Below, in pieces: positions 29,618-42,436 of a stretch of 64,000 bases of DNA. This DNA is from Rotaria macrura (Eukaryota; Rotifera; Eurotatoria; Philodinida; Philodinidae), in NCBI GenBank assembly GCA_900239685.1, contig OENT01000168.1, forward strand, positions 62,001 through 126,000. Reading direction: 5' to 3'. Under the pieces are notes generated by a model, which searched no databases, was not told where the DNA came from, and saw only the letters and a list, made by a program, of their open reading frames with translations. The translations under genes and the position numbers were made by a program. How positions within the stretch are numbered: the first letter of the stretch is position 1; each line of letters starts with the position of its first letter.

Positions 29618-29681
29618 CTTCGAGTTGATTTGCATGACTGATTTCTAGTGTCGTACGAATATAAACAGTTTGGTTGGCCAT
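29618..29681 (-). CDS. First exon of an unidentified small protein
   Basis: The ATG sits in a good animal context (A at -3, G at +4). It is followed by 20 further codons beginning MANQTVYIRTTLEISHANQL and a donor G|GTAGCA. The frame also stays open past that donor to a second one (CAT|GTAGGT) near 29569. No family recognised. It is probably joined, through at least one unseen exon, to the terminal exon at 27441-27522. The intervening ~2 kb is AT-rich with no exon I can defend. Its ATG overlaps the plus-strand ATG at 29680 of the neighbouring gene. Confidence 0.45.
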
Positions 29682-29703
29682 GTTAGTTATTATTCATTTG
29701 AAT

Positions 29704-30405
29704 ATGAGAATGTTCCGAAAATTTAAAAAACTTGTTCGTATTCATTCACCCAAAGATGATTGTAAACCACCTCTACCACCACGTCCTAGACATTTTATGA
29801 GAGATGATTTTGTGCAGCCGAATGGCGATTATGGTCCATTACCAGCAAGTTTTTTTAGTGCAGTTAACATGGTTCGAGAACAAGATGGGTATGATCCACT
29901 TCCAACTTTTCTTGATGAAACTATGCGACATAGTGAACAAAATCTTAGAGATGAAGATTTTGAAGATGATTTTTTTGCATTCGAACCAGTTCGATCGAAA
30001 TCTCATGATCGAGCATTCAATCGAAGTCGATCGAAATCCAACGATCGACAATTCGATCGTTTACCACGAGATGGTTCATCCGAAGGATTTCGTCGCTTTT
30101 TACCTGGTACTCCCATCAAATATCGACGACGACCTATTTCACCAGATCTATTGCAATCACGTGATTCGTCAGCAAACGTTTTTCGTCAACGTTCTCTTCC
30201 TGGTTCGCCTGAAATGAGACGTCATTTTCAACAGCCACAACAATTTCAGCACATGCCAAGTTATCCACAGCATGATATGATGATGGGGTATCCACAACAG
30301 TTTTTTCCTCATTTTCAACAACCATTTCATCCAATGATGCATCCAAATGCAAATATGCAAGCGTGGTTTATGATTCCACGACAACAAAGTTACCCGTTCT
30401 ATTGA
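29704..30405 (+). CDS. Intronless low-complexity protein with SH3-ligand-like motif and Q/P/M-rich tail
   Basis: An uninterrupted frame of about 233 codons. I chose the ATG at 29704 (a second is at 29710). The frame also contains an upstream ATG at 29680 and stays open to at least 29674, so the protein may be 8-10 residues longer. Order of segments: basic N-terminus (MFRKFKKLVR), a proline motif PPLPPRP of the SH3-ligand kind, two short GPLP/DPLP repeats (DYGPLP and GYDPLP), an acidic stretch (EDFEDDFFAFEP), an Arg/Ser region with a tandem SRSKSHDR/SRSKSNDR repeat, then a tail rich in Gln, Pro, Phe and Met. No folded domain is evident. It looks like an intrinsically disordered adaptor or RNA-associated protein, but function is unknown. 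Codon use and lack of stops support a real gene. Confidence 0.65.
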   Translation: MRMFRKFKKLVRIHSPKDDCKPPLPPRPRHFMRDDFVQPNGDYGPLPASFFSAVNMVREQDGYDPLPTFLDETMRHSEQNLRDEDFEDDFFAFEPVRSKSHDRAFNRSRSKSNDRQFDRLPRDGSSEGFRRFLPGTPIKYRRRPISPDLLQSRDSSANVFRQRSLPGSPEMRRHFQQPQQFQHMPSYPQHDMMMGYPQQFFPHFQQPFHPMMHPNANMQAWFMIPRQQSYPFY

Positions 30406-30762
30406 ATTTTCTTCAGAAGAAAAGCTATATATTTTTTTATTGTGTAGATTCAAGTATTGCTTGTGAAATAAAAGATAGATAAATTTAGTTTTGATCTAAA
30501 TCGGTTAGATTTAGTTTGGAGTTCTTGGCATAAAACATTCAAAACAAGAATATGACTATTTGTTAAACAATAAAAGTTATGTTCATTTTTCTATTGGCTT
30601 CGAAGCAGTTAGGAGTTTGAAGTTTTCTTCATTCAGTAATAGATAAAACTCACTAGAATCAAACTATATATTATAGATTACGAAAAAGGATTGGTTATTA
30701 GTGAAACAATCAGATGATTTCTCAAAACGGTATTTATTGAAAACAACAATCTGAAGTCAATA

Positions 30763-31553
30763 TTAAGGGGACCCCCCCCCCCTTTCCTGAGCCAAAAAAA
30801 TTATTTTCGGATTTTTGTTTTCCATGTTTATGTGTATCAAGGTCCCCTCTTTGTGTGCTATAAAAATCAGGACCATCCGAGGTTGATAGGTCTCTGGAAA
30901 ACCAAGGTTTTTGGCAAGATCTGTGAAAAAAAAATTTTTCCAATTTTTTAATGTTTTCATTTCTAACGATGTTTCGTCATATTTTCTTTTCTGTTCTAAT
31001 AGTTATATTTTTTCTACAAGTTTTTTTCATTTTTCTCGAAACTAGTTTTTTGGGTATCAAAAACCAATTTCCCCCCTTTTTCTCCGCCATTTCAAGTCCG
31101 ATCCGGCTGAAATTTTTTTTGGTGAGGCTTCAAGTGATTTGGGTTGAACGTTTTTTTTTTTCGATACCTTCTACCAATCAAGTTTGGCAGGCTTCGCAAA
31201 ATTTTTAGGATCCAAAAAACCTAAAGATTTTGCGAAGTGCTCAGTATTTTGGTTCTCCAGCCTGAAGTATTTGGAATTTTTGAAAAAAAAAAAACGTTCA
31301 CTCCGATTGGGTCCGTCTGCTCACAGTAAAAATTTCTGCTCAAACGGATGAAATCTGTGGAATTGCGGGGGGGGGGGAACTTTTTGCAATTTTTTGACCT
31401 TGGGGTCTCTGGAAGTCCATGAAGATGATGTCTATCAATTTTGTGTCTATGACAACTTTTGCTCTACTACCCGAGGTCTATCCACGCTGAAAGTTTCAGG
31501 AATTTGCGTGCGGCCGTTTCGTAGAAACGCCGGAAAGGGGGGGGGGCCCTTAA
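30763..31553. mobile_element. TTAA-flanked non-autonomous element with poly-C/poly-G inverted ends
   Basis: The left end reads TTAA, GGGGA, eleven C, TTTCC. The right end is its mirror: GGAAA, ten G, CCC, TTAA. That gives inverted termini of roughly 20 bp, including the TTAA, around a 791-bp unit. TTAA target duplications are typical of the piggyBac superfamily, so a piggyBac-type MITE is the best guess, though the TIR sequence itself is unusual. A further run of 12 G lies inside at 31367-31378. Composition differs from the flanks, with more GC and long homopolymers. No transposase frame is present; the short frames inside are chance. Confidence 0.6.
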
Positions 31554-33174
31554 GTTCGGAAAATGTTGATTACATATGTTCTGATGATAACAGACTCATT
31601 ACTAGAGTGGAGAGTATTGTGAAAAAAATCTGATATCTTCGTAAATAAAAACACAAGAGTCTTTTTCTACGGGATATCTCTGTTGACATTCTAAATCTTC
31701 GCTTCCAGAAAATTGAAACAATACTGATATTACAATTTTTTACTGTTTGTGTTTAAATATGAAAAACTCTATGGATGATTCCAGATTTCTGTTTATTAAT
31801 AATTCTAATTGTTGATTAGAAACGTAAAACAAGCATATGTATGATAATTAGACATTCGTGTAATGGGTTATTCAATATTGTGTGGTTTTAATTAAACTTC
31901 CGGTCAAATATTCCATATAACGTTGACTGTTGACTTTGATCTTTTATTGATAGAAAATTCAACACGCTGTTACAAGTACAATACATCGACATGCGTGATG
32001 AAAGCATTGGAGCGAGTTATTATTTTTTTTCTGCACTATGAAGCAATAACTAACAAGACCTTTTAACGATGTGATTATGAAATAAAAGACAATTAAAAAC
32101 ATCAACTCTTTAAAAATCAGGAACTGATTACAGGTCACCTACTTCAACGAGAGATCTTCAGCCTTCTTTAAAGAAATAATAACTTCTTTTGTTAAATCTA
32201 ATAACTTTTCTCATGTCATTATTCGCGAATACCGAGTTCATATGCGTATAATATATTTTAATATTAGCAATACATGACTCTGCAAATCGTCATCAGCGAT
32301 ACCGTTGTTATTTCATGCGAGTTAATTTTCTTTTTTGTTTCGTTGACTCTCAAAGAAATATTAATTCTATTAGTTCACTAAAGTTACACAAGTAGATTTT
32401 TTCTTCTTGTTTTCAAGCATTCTTTTTGATACTTTTTTAGGTATTATATCCTTAAATAACATGGCTAGAATCAGTCGACAAGTTTGAAGAGCATATATTC
32501 AATGTTTCTTTACTAACATTAGACTACCATTCAACGCTATTAGAACTCGACTCTAAATGACCGCCATTTAAGGAAACTATCATCTGTTAGTTCTTGGTTT
32601 CCGCATACCTTTTATCTCTCGACTGCTGCTGAATTTCGAAAAGCAGATTTCAGATGTGCATTCGTCACGTTCTCACGATCTTGCCAAGCTTTTCATTTTC
32701 ACTGCAGTTGATATTCAATTATTGAGAACGAGTGTCTGACTTGAATCGTGACTCATGCGTCTAGAAGGACAAGAATTCACTATGGCAACTAATCTATCAG
32801 AAAACAATAAGTCGGCTCCTGCACTTCGTGCAGCCAACTGACTTAGAAACAATTGTTTCACTTACGAGATTTTCATCCTTAAACACGCTAAGTCTCCGAT
32901 GTTTTTCTCTACTTGGTTTGTGAATCCAAATTTTCTTTAATCCTATCCTAGAACGATAAAAGAAATCAAACTATGGGCATTTCATACATTGGTGTAAAAT
33001 TGAAGAAAATAATAGTTGTCTTTGAAACAATATTTCACAAATACACTATTGTTTCACCGGTTCGGGTTAAAATTCGAAGTATTTGTTTGCTGTTGAATAT
33101 GATTCAGTATCAGTTTTGGTTAGTTTTTCTATTACGTATTTGAATTTTATGTTTGCTTTCTGTATTCAGGTACG
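31554..33174. other. Intergenic, nothing recognised
   Basis: AT-rich sequence between the TTAA element and the ART-TPR gene. No exon, RNA gene or repeat that I can support. It must contain the promoter of the plus-strand ART-TPR gene. Confidence 0.45.
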
Positions 33175-36011
33175 ATGAATCATGATATGTGGCAACTGTA
33201 TGAGCATGTAAGTTTTCTTTCTCTTCTCTTCCTTGGAAAAGTCCAAGTATAGTTTCATTGTTAAATATACGATTTCTTTTCTCATAAACTTGTCAAATAA
33301 TCTCAATTGATTATTTTCAGCAAAAGTGTGGTGTGACTATACAAGAAAAACGATTGTCTAGGAAGTACTATTTCAAAGTAAAAGAGAATAAAGATTTCTT
33401 GCATAGACTTTAAAACATAAATTAATGGAGGAATCTCATATGTACTTGATTGCGGCTGGTTTCTACTGGGTTTTTTTCTTCATGTATTATCTTTATCGAC
33501 ATTTTTCTACAACTGTTCATAATAATGAAGTGAGCGTATATGAATCTATGTATATCGATATACATTTATGTTTGATTTGAATAATTCTAGAAATCATCTA
33601 CGAATAATGTCATCTTAATATGGCTTGATAAAATCCATGATTCTTCAACGTTAAGGTGGCTAAAAGATTTGAATGTAAATCGTGTTATCACTTTTACGTC
33701 ATCGGATGATTGTGCTAATTATATACATTCATTCATAGATACAAATCAGCCAATTTGTCTCATTACTTCAGGTTCATTAGGTATAACTATAATCCCATTA
33801 ATACATAACATAGATCAAATTCACTCGATTTTTGTTTTCTGTTTGAATAAAATGAAATATGAATTTATGAAAAAGCGTTATAAAAAAATTCATGAAATTC
33901 TAAATACACATAAAGAATTAATATTTCATTTACGAATTTATCTCAAATCGATTGATTCGAATGGATCAACAATTAATATATTTGATATCGAAAAATTAAA
34001 AGCATTACGTAATCTTGATTCTATATCCAGTTCTTCGCATTTGAAATATACAATATTCGACGAGAATAAACAATGTTCAACACATGACATTTCAAAATCA
34101 GATACTTTCTTCTTATGGCTTAAATTATTAACAAATGTTTTACAAAAAGTTCATCATACAAATGATACGATGAAAGAAATGTTAGATGAATGTCGAGATT
34201 ATTATAAAGGTAATATTGAAGAATTAAAAAAAATCGAAGACTTCAGTACAAGATATAAAAGTGAAGATGCTATTTATTGGTATACAACACAGTCATTTGT
34301 TTCTAAACTTATTAATAAAGCATTACGAACAGAAGACTTTCATGCCCTTTATACGTGTCGAGCATACATTGCTGATTTATCTGAACAATTACATAGAGAA
34401 TTTGAACAATATAAACAATTATTGATTGAATTCGAACAACCATTATCTCAATGGACAGTTTATCATGGTCGAACCATGTCGAACGAAGACATTGATGTTC
34501 TACGTTCGAAAATAGGTCAATTAATATCATTGAATGGATTTTTGTCGACAAGTCGAAAAAATAACGTTGCTAATAGTTATTCAAAAGAAGTTATGTTTAT
34601 AATTGAAACAACATTTAATTTAAATCATGGTTGTTTTGCGCATGTTGCACCGATGAGTGAATTTCCAGACGAAGATGAAGTTTTATTTGATCTTGCATCA
34701 GTTTTTAAAATAACCAATGTTGACTATGATGAAATAAATAATAGATGGAATGTTTATCTTGTAGCAACAGATGACGGAACTCATGTTCTACAAGCCTATA
34801 TCGATTCAGTTAAAATTGAAGCTAATGAAATAAATGTTGATTTTATTTTTGCTAGATTATTAATACAAATGGGAGAATTTACTCTTGCACATGATTATTT
34901 AAATAAATTAACAACGATTATCTCCAACAAAAATGAAACACGTGATCTAGCACTTATCTATTATTATAAAGGCCTAAATTTGTATCGTGAAGGCGATTAT
35001 ACTCGATCTATGATTGAATATGAAACAGCACTTCGTATTCAACGTAAGATATTCCCTGAAGATCATGCAGATTTAGGTGAAACATTAGGTGGTATTGGTT
35101 TATTATATGATAATATGGGAAATTATGAACTTGCATTAGAAAAACATCTGGAATGTTTATTCATAAGCGAAAAAACACTACCGAAAGATCATGTACATAT
35201 TGCTGAAGCATTGAATAACATCGGTCTATGTTATGATCGTTTAGGTAAATTTGAATTAGCATTAGAATATGATATTCGTGCTTTAGAAATGAAACAACGA
35301 CTTTTCTCACATGATCATCCTGATATAGCAACAAGTTTAAATAATATTGGTTTAGCATATTATAATCATTATGATTTTCAACAAGCACTTAACTATCATC
35401 AACAATCATTGGCCATGAAAGAACAATGTTTACCATCGAATCATTCTGAATTAGCTGTATCTTATTGTAATCTTGGTCTTGTGCATTTAGCTTTGAATCA
35501 TTATGATGAAGCTCTTATTTATTATATGAAAGATTTATCTATGAGTGAAAGAACACTTCCAGTAGATCATGCTGATATAGGTATAACTCATCACAATATA
35601 GGTCAAGTTTACCGTAAAAAAGAAAAAGGAAGTCATTTAGCAGTTCAACATTATCAAAAAGCTATTGATATTTATATGAAACGTTTCTCACGTAAACATC
35701 CACATATTGGCTTCGCATTAATGAGTATGGCAGATGTTACATATGAACAAGATAATTTAGATGATGCATTCAAATATGCACAAGAAGCTTTTGATATTCT
35801 TCAAGCAACACTATCTGGTGAACATCGACGGCTGGGTGAATCAGCATATATTCTAGGCAAAATTTATACAAAAATCAATCAAATGGATAAAGCCTTAGAA
35901 TATGCAAAGATAGCTTATAATATTCAAATGAAAACACTTAGCATCGATCATGCAGAAGTACAACAAACAGTTGAATTGATTAAACGTATTGAAATGATTA
36001 ACAATAGTTGA
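33175..36011 (+). CDS. ADP-ribosyltransferase (R-S-ExE type) with C-terminal TPR array
   Basis: Three exons (33175-33207, 33321-33377, 33591-36011), all in phase 0, give about 836 aa. The two short 5' exons are predicted from splice signals; the large exon is certain. N-terminal domain (about 31-150): NVILIWLD, then ITSGSLGITIIPLIHNI and SIFVFC, a pattern shared with the other ART gene here. Next is a mono-ADP-ribosyltransferase domain of the arginine-specific class: R in VYHGR (about R324), STS in FLSTS (about 349-351) and the ExE signature in EDEVLF (E391/E393). It would transfer ADP-ribose from NAD+ to a protein target. Residues about 430-830 form eight or so tetratricopeptide repeats of the 42-residue kinesin-light-chain style (ALEYDIRALEMKQ; NNIGLAYYN). 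No signal peptide, so probably cytosolic. The catalytic signature is intact; substrate unknown. Related fusions are expanded in bdelloid rotifers. Confidence 0.9.
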
Positions 36012-38929
36012 ATTTCATTGATTTTGTTTTATTCATACAGTTGAAAAGTAAAATATTTCAAACAGCTAAAAGATAGGCATGCTACACGTAGCACTACACA
36101 ACATAGATAAACAGATACGGTGTGAATGTTCGATACAAATGCAGTTAGGAATACTGTGCTCTTTACTAAAAATGCTCATGTATGGCACTGAGACTCGTAC
36201 GTACGAATAACCTCAACTGTAACCAGAGTTTGGTTTTCATATGATGCTCGACCTTTCAACTTACTAAAGTTTACAGTTGGATTAATAGCTGAAAAATGGC
36301 AAAGATAAGTAGTTCCATCCGATTTCAAAGAAAGTTTAAATATGCATTTACTTGCTTACTTACTGTTTGAATAAATAGTTTCATGAAATTTTGACTCGTA
36401 CTCACACATCACATGTTACTAGGCTATTAGACTATAAAGCATAGAACCTTCGATGCTTGAAGTTTGAAGAGCTCGTTGAATTTCGGTTCTAAGGTCAAAT
36501 ACAAATACTAATCGAAAACTGGAAATCCGACAAGAAATTCGATTTTGTTTCTCAACCAACTGTATGTTCAGGATTCTACAAAATGTTGGATGTACGGAAA
36601 TCTAATGGAACAATATTTATTGATCTAAAAAATCTAGGGCATCCATAATCTAAATATGATAATTTTCTGCTATTGCACAAGGCTTGTAATATAGTGAGAA
36701 TTACTTGATGGACTAACTAGTCTCTCACACAGTTTTTTTTCCGAGTTTCATATTGAACTTAATTTTTATTAAGTTTATACTAACGAAGGAAGATTACCAG
36801 TTGTTGAATAGTTTTTGCGTTGAATCTATTGGCATGATGTAGTATTTGTGGAGTTACGAATACTCTGAAAAAAATCTTGGGCAAATTGATTTTCAAATTT
36901 CGACTTGAAACTTTAGATGGAAAGAGACCTGAATGAGAATAGTATTTTATGAAAGCTTCAGATCTGTTCGTTTTACTAAATTTGCTGGTATGTGTGAACG
37001 ATGAAAACTACTCTTCACAAAATATCTACTATTCTCGTTGAGGTCTGTTTCCATGTAAAGTTGGAAATCGAAGTAAACCTTTGAACAGTTTGATGACACT
37101 CCCTCTGAAAAAAAAATGAATAATAAAGAATTTGGAAGAAATTGTTGGTATCCAAATCGACTAAAACATTTCGAGGATAATGAGAAACAAAAGCTATTCC
37201 ACATGGATTCTATGCAGCTAATCAACGATAGATATTTAGACGGCATATTAATATTGAGTGGAAATCCAAATGGGTCTAATAGTTCGTCTTCTCTTTACTA
37301 CTATCAACGAAGACCCAAAAACCATAGCTGAACTCATACTTACTCACGAATTATTATAAAACAACTATAGAAGTAATGAATACACGATCATAAGGAATAT
37401 TTGCTATGATTTAGCATCAGGTGATGTTCTTCGAGTATCATGTGGCCAATCTAGATCACTGCATGAGAGTCGCATCGTATTTCCAATAGAGCTGCTCAAT
37501 CGATAGTTGGAGATTCGAATGAGAATGGTGCCATTTTCTAGACCAAAAGTTTTTAGAAATATAGTCAATTCTAAAAACCTGAAGATTACTAAAAGTACTA
37601 AAAACAGACTTTTTTCAATCAATCATCTTAAACGTTGTCCATAATATCTCCTTACAAGTACATGATACAGTTCCAAAAATTTTACTATCGATACATTTCG
37701 GAATGGTTTATCCAACCACTATAGCCAAAAAATGTAAATCATCATGAAGTACAACTAAAAAACTCACTTCAGATAGCCCAAAGTTGTCATGGGCGCTCTT
37801 GCAATCAGCGTGGTGGAATTTCCTTAAATTCTTTTTTCTCAAAGAACGTAAACTGGATAATACACTTCAATATGTGCTTCAAAGTTTATGATCCAGAAGT
37901 TTGACCTAGCAAGCACTATCACAAAATAACACAATCGTCAGTTAATGCAGGACAAAGTAGAATTGCATAGAAAGTAATGATCGAAAAACGTTTGAACAAC
38001 TGACGTACAATTCAATACGGGTGTTCATTAAAATAGCGAGTAACCATCATATGAAATCTCTTTTTCATGTTGCTTCAGATAATTTTCTAGATTTTATTTA
38101 ATTATGTACGATATTTTCTTCATATCATCAACAACCGATAACATTTCGGATTAATTCAGAGGTTTTTGGTGCATCGATTGTCAGACAATATATTACTGAA
38201 GTTTCTGGTATGGGCCACATACTTGTATGCAATGGAGAACAAATAAGAGAGAGTCCGTTTTTTCTGAACTATCGAAAACATCGATAGAAATTTAAACAAA
38301 CTCAAAAATAACTTCTCAAATTTGACTCGAAAATTAGTGAGAGTGTGAGTGAAGCCATATACGAGAATCATATTCTCTCTCCTCCCACTCACACCCACAT
38401 TTTTCACGCATAAGTTCCTCATTCAAGAGATAGAGTTATTGGGACTAACTGTGGACTAAAGGCTTTACAATGGAGGAGAGACAGATTTGCTAAACTGTTC
38501 TTCCAAAGAAGAGATTATTCTTCTAAAACCGATATGGCAGACGTCTGGTTGTTTTAATCTTAATTTTGTAACATATTCTTCTGTATTCTTGTCTGTCATT
38601 TTTGAGTGAAATTACCAAACATTCTACTCTTATCCAGTATTTCATACAATGAGTGTGATTTGTAGCCGATCGTAACGAAACAATATCAGGTAAATCCCTA
38701 CTATTAGAAACGATAACAGTAGTCATTCAGAGAAATGTAGTTTCGAGTCTAGAAGCAGAAGCTAGATATAGTGATGCAGAAATCTGGTTACATATTTTAA
38801 ATAGTTGGGAAACACAAAAGAATTTGGAAAAATTTGCCGTTTTCGAGATTTACAGTCTTGAGTTCAGAATGTGTCACTGGAGGAAAATTCTACTTGAACG
38901 AGTGAGCATTGGTATGGATATCTTTAATA

Positions 38930-38997
38930 TATTGAAAAAATCAGAGTTTCTATGAATTTTTACTAAAATTCATAGAAATTTTGAAACCATTTCAATA
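38930..38997. repeat. Perfect 14-bp inverted repeat with outer arms
   Basis: Arms 38947-38960 (TTTCTATGAATTTT) and 38965-38978 are exact inverse complements around a TACT loop. An outer pair, TATTGAAA (38930-38937) and TTTCAATA (38990-38997), extends the fold. It is in intergenic sequence; a relic of a foldback element or a structured RNA are both possible. Confidence 0.7.
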
Positions 38998-40130
38998 TCT
39001 ATAATTTAACTAACATTTACTTCGAATGACTTATGTATTGGAATAGAAATCGCCCAGAATTCAATATAATTATGAAAATATTTAGTTTTCCTACTACTCA
39101 TCATCTACGTTTGATGATTTGACTATGTGAGTTTCATTGTTCGTCTGTAAATGCATCATCACAATGATCTAGTTTCGTGCAAGTAGAGAGGAATCAAATT
39201 TTTGAGAACGAACATAATCTTGAACACTTGTTTTCGTAGTTCGGTTTCTAGTATATATTTATCTACCCATCTCATTCATGAACGTTGCATATTGGAATGC
39301 TGATAATTGATTTTACAAAAGCCAATACACCGAGAAGAATTAGTTGATTTTGAATGGAGTTTTCCCGATGTAAATTCAAAAATGTTATCCTTTCTCTCCA
39401 ATTTCAGCCTCTCAACCTTTCTATGTAATTGATACAGATAAAAAACAACTAATTAAAGTCGAAGCCAATTCAAAAAGTAATCTTGAAAAATACTTGATTA
39501 ATTTTTGTTTACATCCTCTCTGATATTTATTCTTGTCATTTAGATAGTTAGTTAGAATGGACTAAAATAAGCTCGAAAAAGCAAAACGATTTCTAATCTT
39601 TTGTCAAATTAAAATTTTTTTAAATCCCTATAGTTCAAAGAGCAATAAAGAACAATCAAATAGTTGAATCCAATGAAAGAGGTATGTCATACTTATAACA
39701 ATCGATACAAAAATGAAACGTCTGCTACTTGAGAAAGCATAGTTTCTGTTACGTTTGCTTACTATTCTTACAGATAGGTCGACTTTTTCTACGAATTTAA
39801 TGAATTCCAATACATTACTTGAAGTACAAGCCTATGCAACTAGTTATCGTAAATATAGATATATAAATTTCATGAACCATTAGTCAACTACTTCATTTGC
39901 AATCGATTTCCACACCTTTGATCAAACTTGGTGAATAATTAGCAATAACTTCAGAACGTCTCTATCATTCCACATTAATCGTTCTACAAAATGGTTTTCT
40001 TTCTATTTTTATTTTTAGAAATTGTTCCAAGACGCAATTCTTATTGAAAATGAAAGTATACCGAAAATCTGACGCGTTAAAAACATTCTTATCTGAATGT
40101 TGGTTTTCAAGTGTTACACTACTATATTCG

Positions 40131-40156
40131 ATGCATGTACTTTTCGGTACATGCAT
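40131..40156. repeat. 10-bp hairpin
   Basis: ATGCATGTAC, a TTTTCG loop, then GTACATGCAT: perfect 10-bp arms, in intergenic DNA. Nothing nearby explains it. Confidence 0.65.
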
Positions 40157-42436
40157 GTTGAATTGTTTTTCGTTTTAGAAGAATTTCATTCTTCTAGAGG
40201 GAAGACCACCGTTATTAAGTATACGAAGAAACAAAAAACTGCAATTAGTTTGTTGTATTCGATTTCGTTCCGTCACAATCTAGTTCTTGACAAACTTTTA
40301 ATTCATCGTATCAAAAATTCCTTTCGAGAAAAGTAGCCAAAGTAATTCCGACTCCAAGCCGAATTGTCAGAAAGATAAAGAAAATCCTGAAATCGCTCAT
40401 TCTCATCATTCATTTTCCAATAGTTATAGTCATTTTATTAACTTTTTAATGTAGCACACTATATCACTTTTTCAGACAAATCCATAGTTATTTTGTGTCC
40501 AGGTTTGGAGAAAATGTCTTGAAAACTCAACGTTTCAAAAAGCAAAAATTCTTTATATCTATGAAAAATTATAGTAGTCCTACGAAGAGTTTATGAATGA
40601 AATTTCAGATCAAACTATTTTCCTATGACTAATCTGAAAAATTGACCGAGATCACGGACATTCGGTCCAATAGTAGTAATGATTTCTTTTCAATATATAT
40701 TGTATTGTTTTCAAATCGATGAAAATCTGAGCTATTCATTCTATCATCCTATTAAAAATTAGCCGAATAATTGTAGTATCTTATGACAGTAATTTTACAA
40801 GTCTTCAATTACTTGTGATTTGAGTTAGATGAAAATAAAACTAACTCTAATAATCGTTAAATACTTTATTCAGAATGTAAAATTTTAACTGATCGATTCT
40901 TTTATCAGAATGATTTCATCCATCTCTTTGTTATTAAGAAGTCTTAAACAATCGAAGTTCTCCTTTCCTAAGTGAGCCGAAGTCGAACTGATTCGATTAG
41001 GAAGAAGTACGACAAATGTACAGTGTTCTTCTGCAGAACTTTACACTTTTGTAAGATCTGTTATTGTCACGACTAAGTATTTTTATTAATATATATCGAT
41101 AGGAGACGATGCTACTTCATTCAAAACTATTGTTTATAGAATTTATCGACAAGAAAGATTTGAGATTTCTAATTGTCTATAAAACGAACAATCATAATTT
41201 TAACTCAAAATCGATATTATGTTTACTGAATTCCTCTTGTTGATTCTTCTTTGTTAATCATCAGCATTGCATCAAACTTATTTCAGAAACGATGGATATG
41301 CATCATCAAAAATATCATATTACTTTGTTCATTGAGACTTGCTCGATGAAGAATTTCAAGATAACCTGAATAAAGCGATAGTGGACTACGTGAAGTCAGC
41401 GAAGCACAAATTATATTGAACGATAATGTTTTATATTTTATTATTCTTTCGTGCTTTAAATTATTTTCACGCTGATGAAACACCAGAAGACGGTATTCTA
41501 AGTCAATGCACATTGTTTGTTTGTTTTTAGTATCCTTTTTAACAATTTTCTCTCGTATTATATAAAAAATATCGAGTTCCAAAAATCTTCATTGAGCTCA
41601 TATTCAGGCCTATAACTATCTTATGTTTCAATTGAAGCATTAAAACATATTCTTATGTTTTCAATTTTTCTGCTGTATAGCTCTTCTACTGTCGCTGTTT
41701 CATTTCTTTTTTTTGGTTTTAATAGTCACCGATAAATAGCAGAGCATCTCGGAATGTGAGAAAACACGACGAGGTGAAGTTTTATACAATATTTAAATAA
41801 GAACGATTAATGGTTTCTATGGTCGATATTCAATGGATCTATGTAAACATTTATGCTTCAAGAATTTGCAACGAATTGCACAAATTGAAGTTTCAATATA
41901 AGATATCGTGCAGAAGTAATTTGTGTTTTCATTTCTACAATGGCTTTCTAGAATGTTTTTCTATGTCGATAGTTGAATTTTGATGAACTTAGAACGACTT
42001 TATAAAAGCACTAAGCATTAGTTATTCGCATTAAATTGAAATACGCGTTATTATTCATTACTGAAGAAATAACTTTCATAATATGTCGGAGAAGAATATT
42101 TTGAAACTTGCTTAATTACTGAGCAGTATGTAAGGAACAACGTTGCTTATTCCTGTTATATTCTTCCTTTACAGCAGAGAAAGCTTCATGATTACGAGAA
42201 ATTTCTCTATCTTTGATTTTAACAGATAGTGCATCTTGTTGTGTACATCACAACTATAATGTTAAACACTTATTATTGTTTTTTTCTACAAAAAAAGCTG
42301 GGTCTACATTTGAGGTATAATGCAAAACTCTCCCTAAAAATAGGGGGGAAACGAAAGAATGGATGATATTTCTATTTATTTTTTCACGCTGCATCTTTCT
42401 GTGACAGTCTGACTGAGTTTCTTCAAATCGCTTAGA

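Noticed and set aside
36947-37331. Opposed frames of 99 and 71 codons
   Set aside because: They overlap on opposite strands with low-complexity ends (Asn/Ser/Tyr); chance openness in AT-rich DNA is more likely.
41283-41582. 99-codon minus-strand frame
   Set aside because: No hydrophobic pattern or motif typical of a folded or secreted protein, and no credible splice neighbours.
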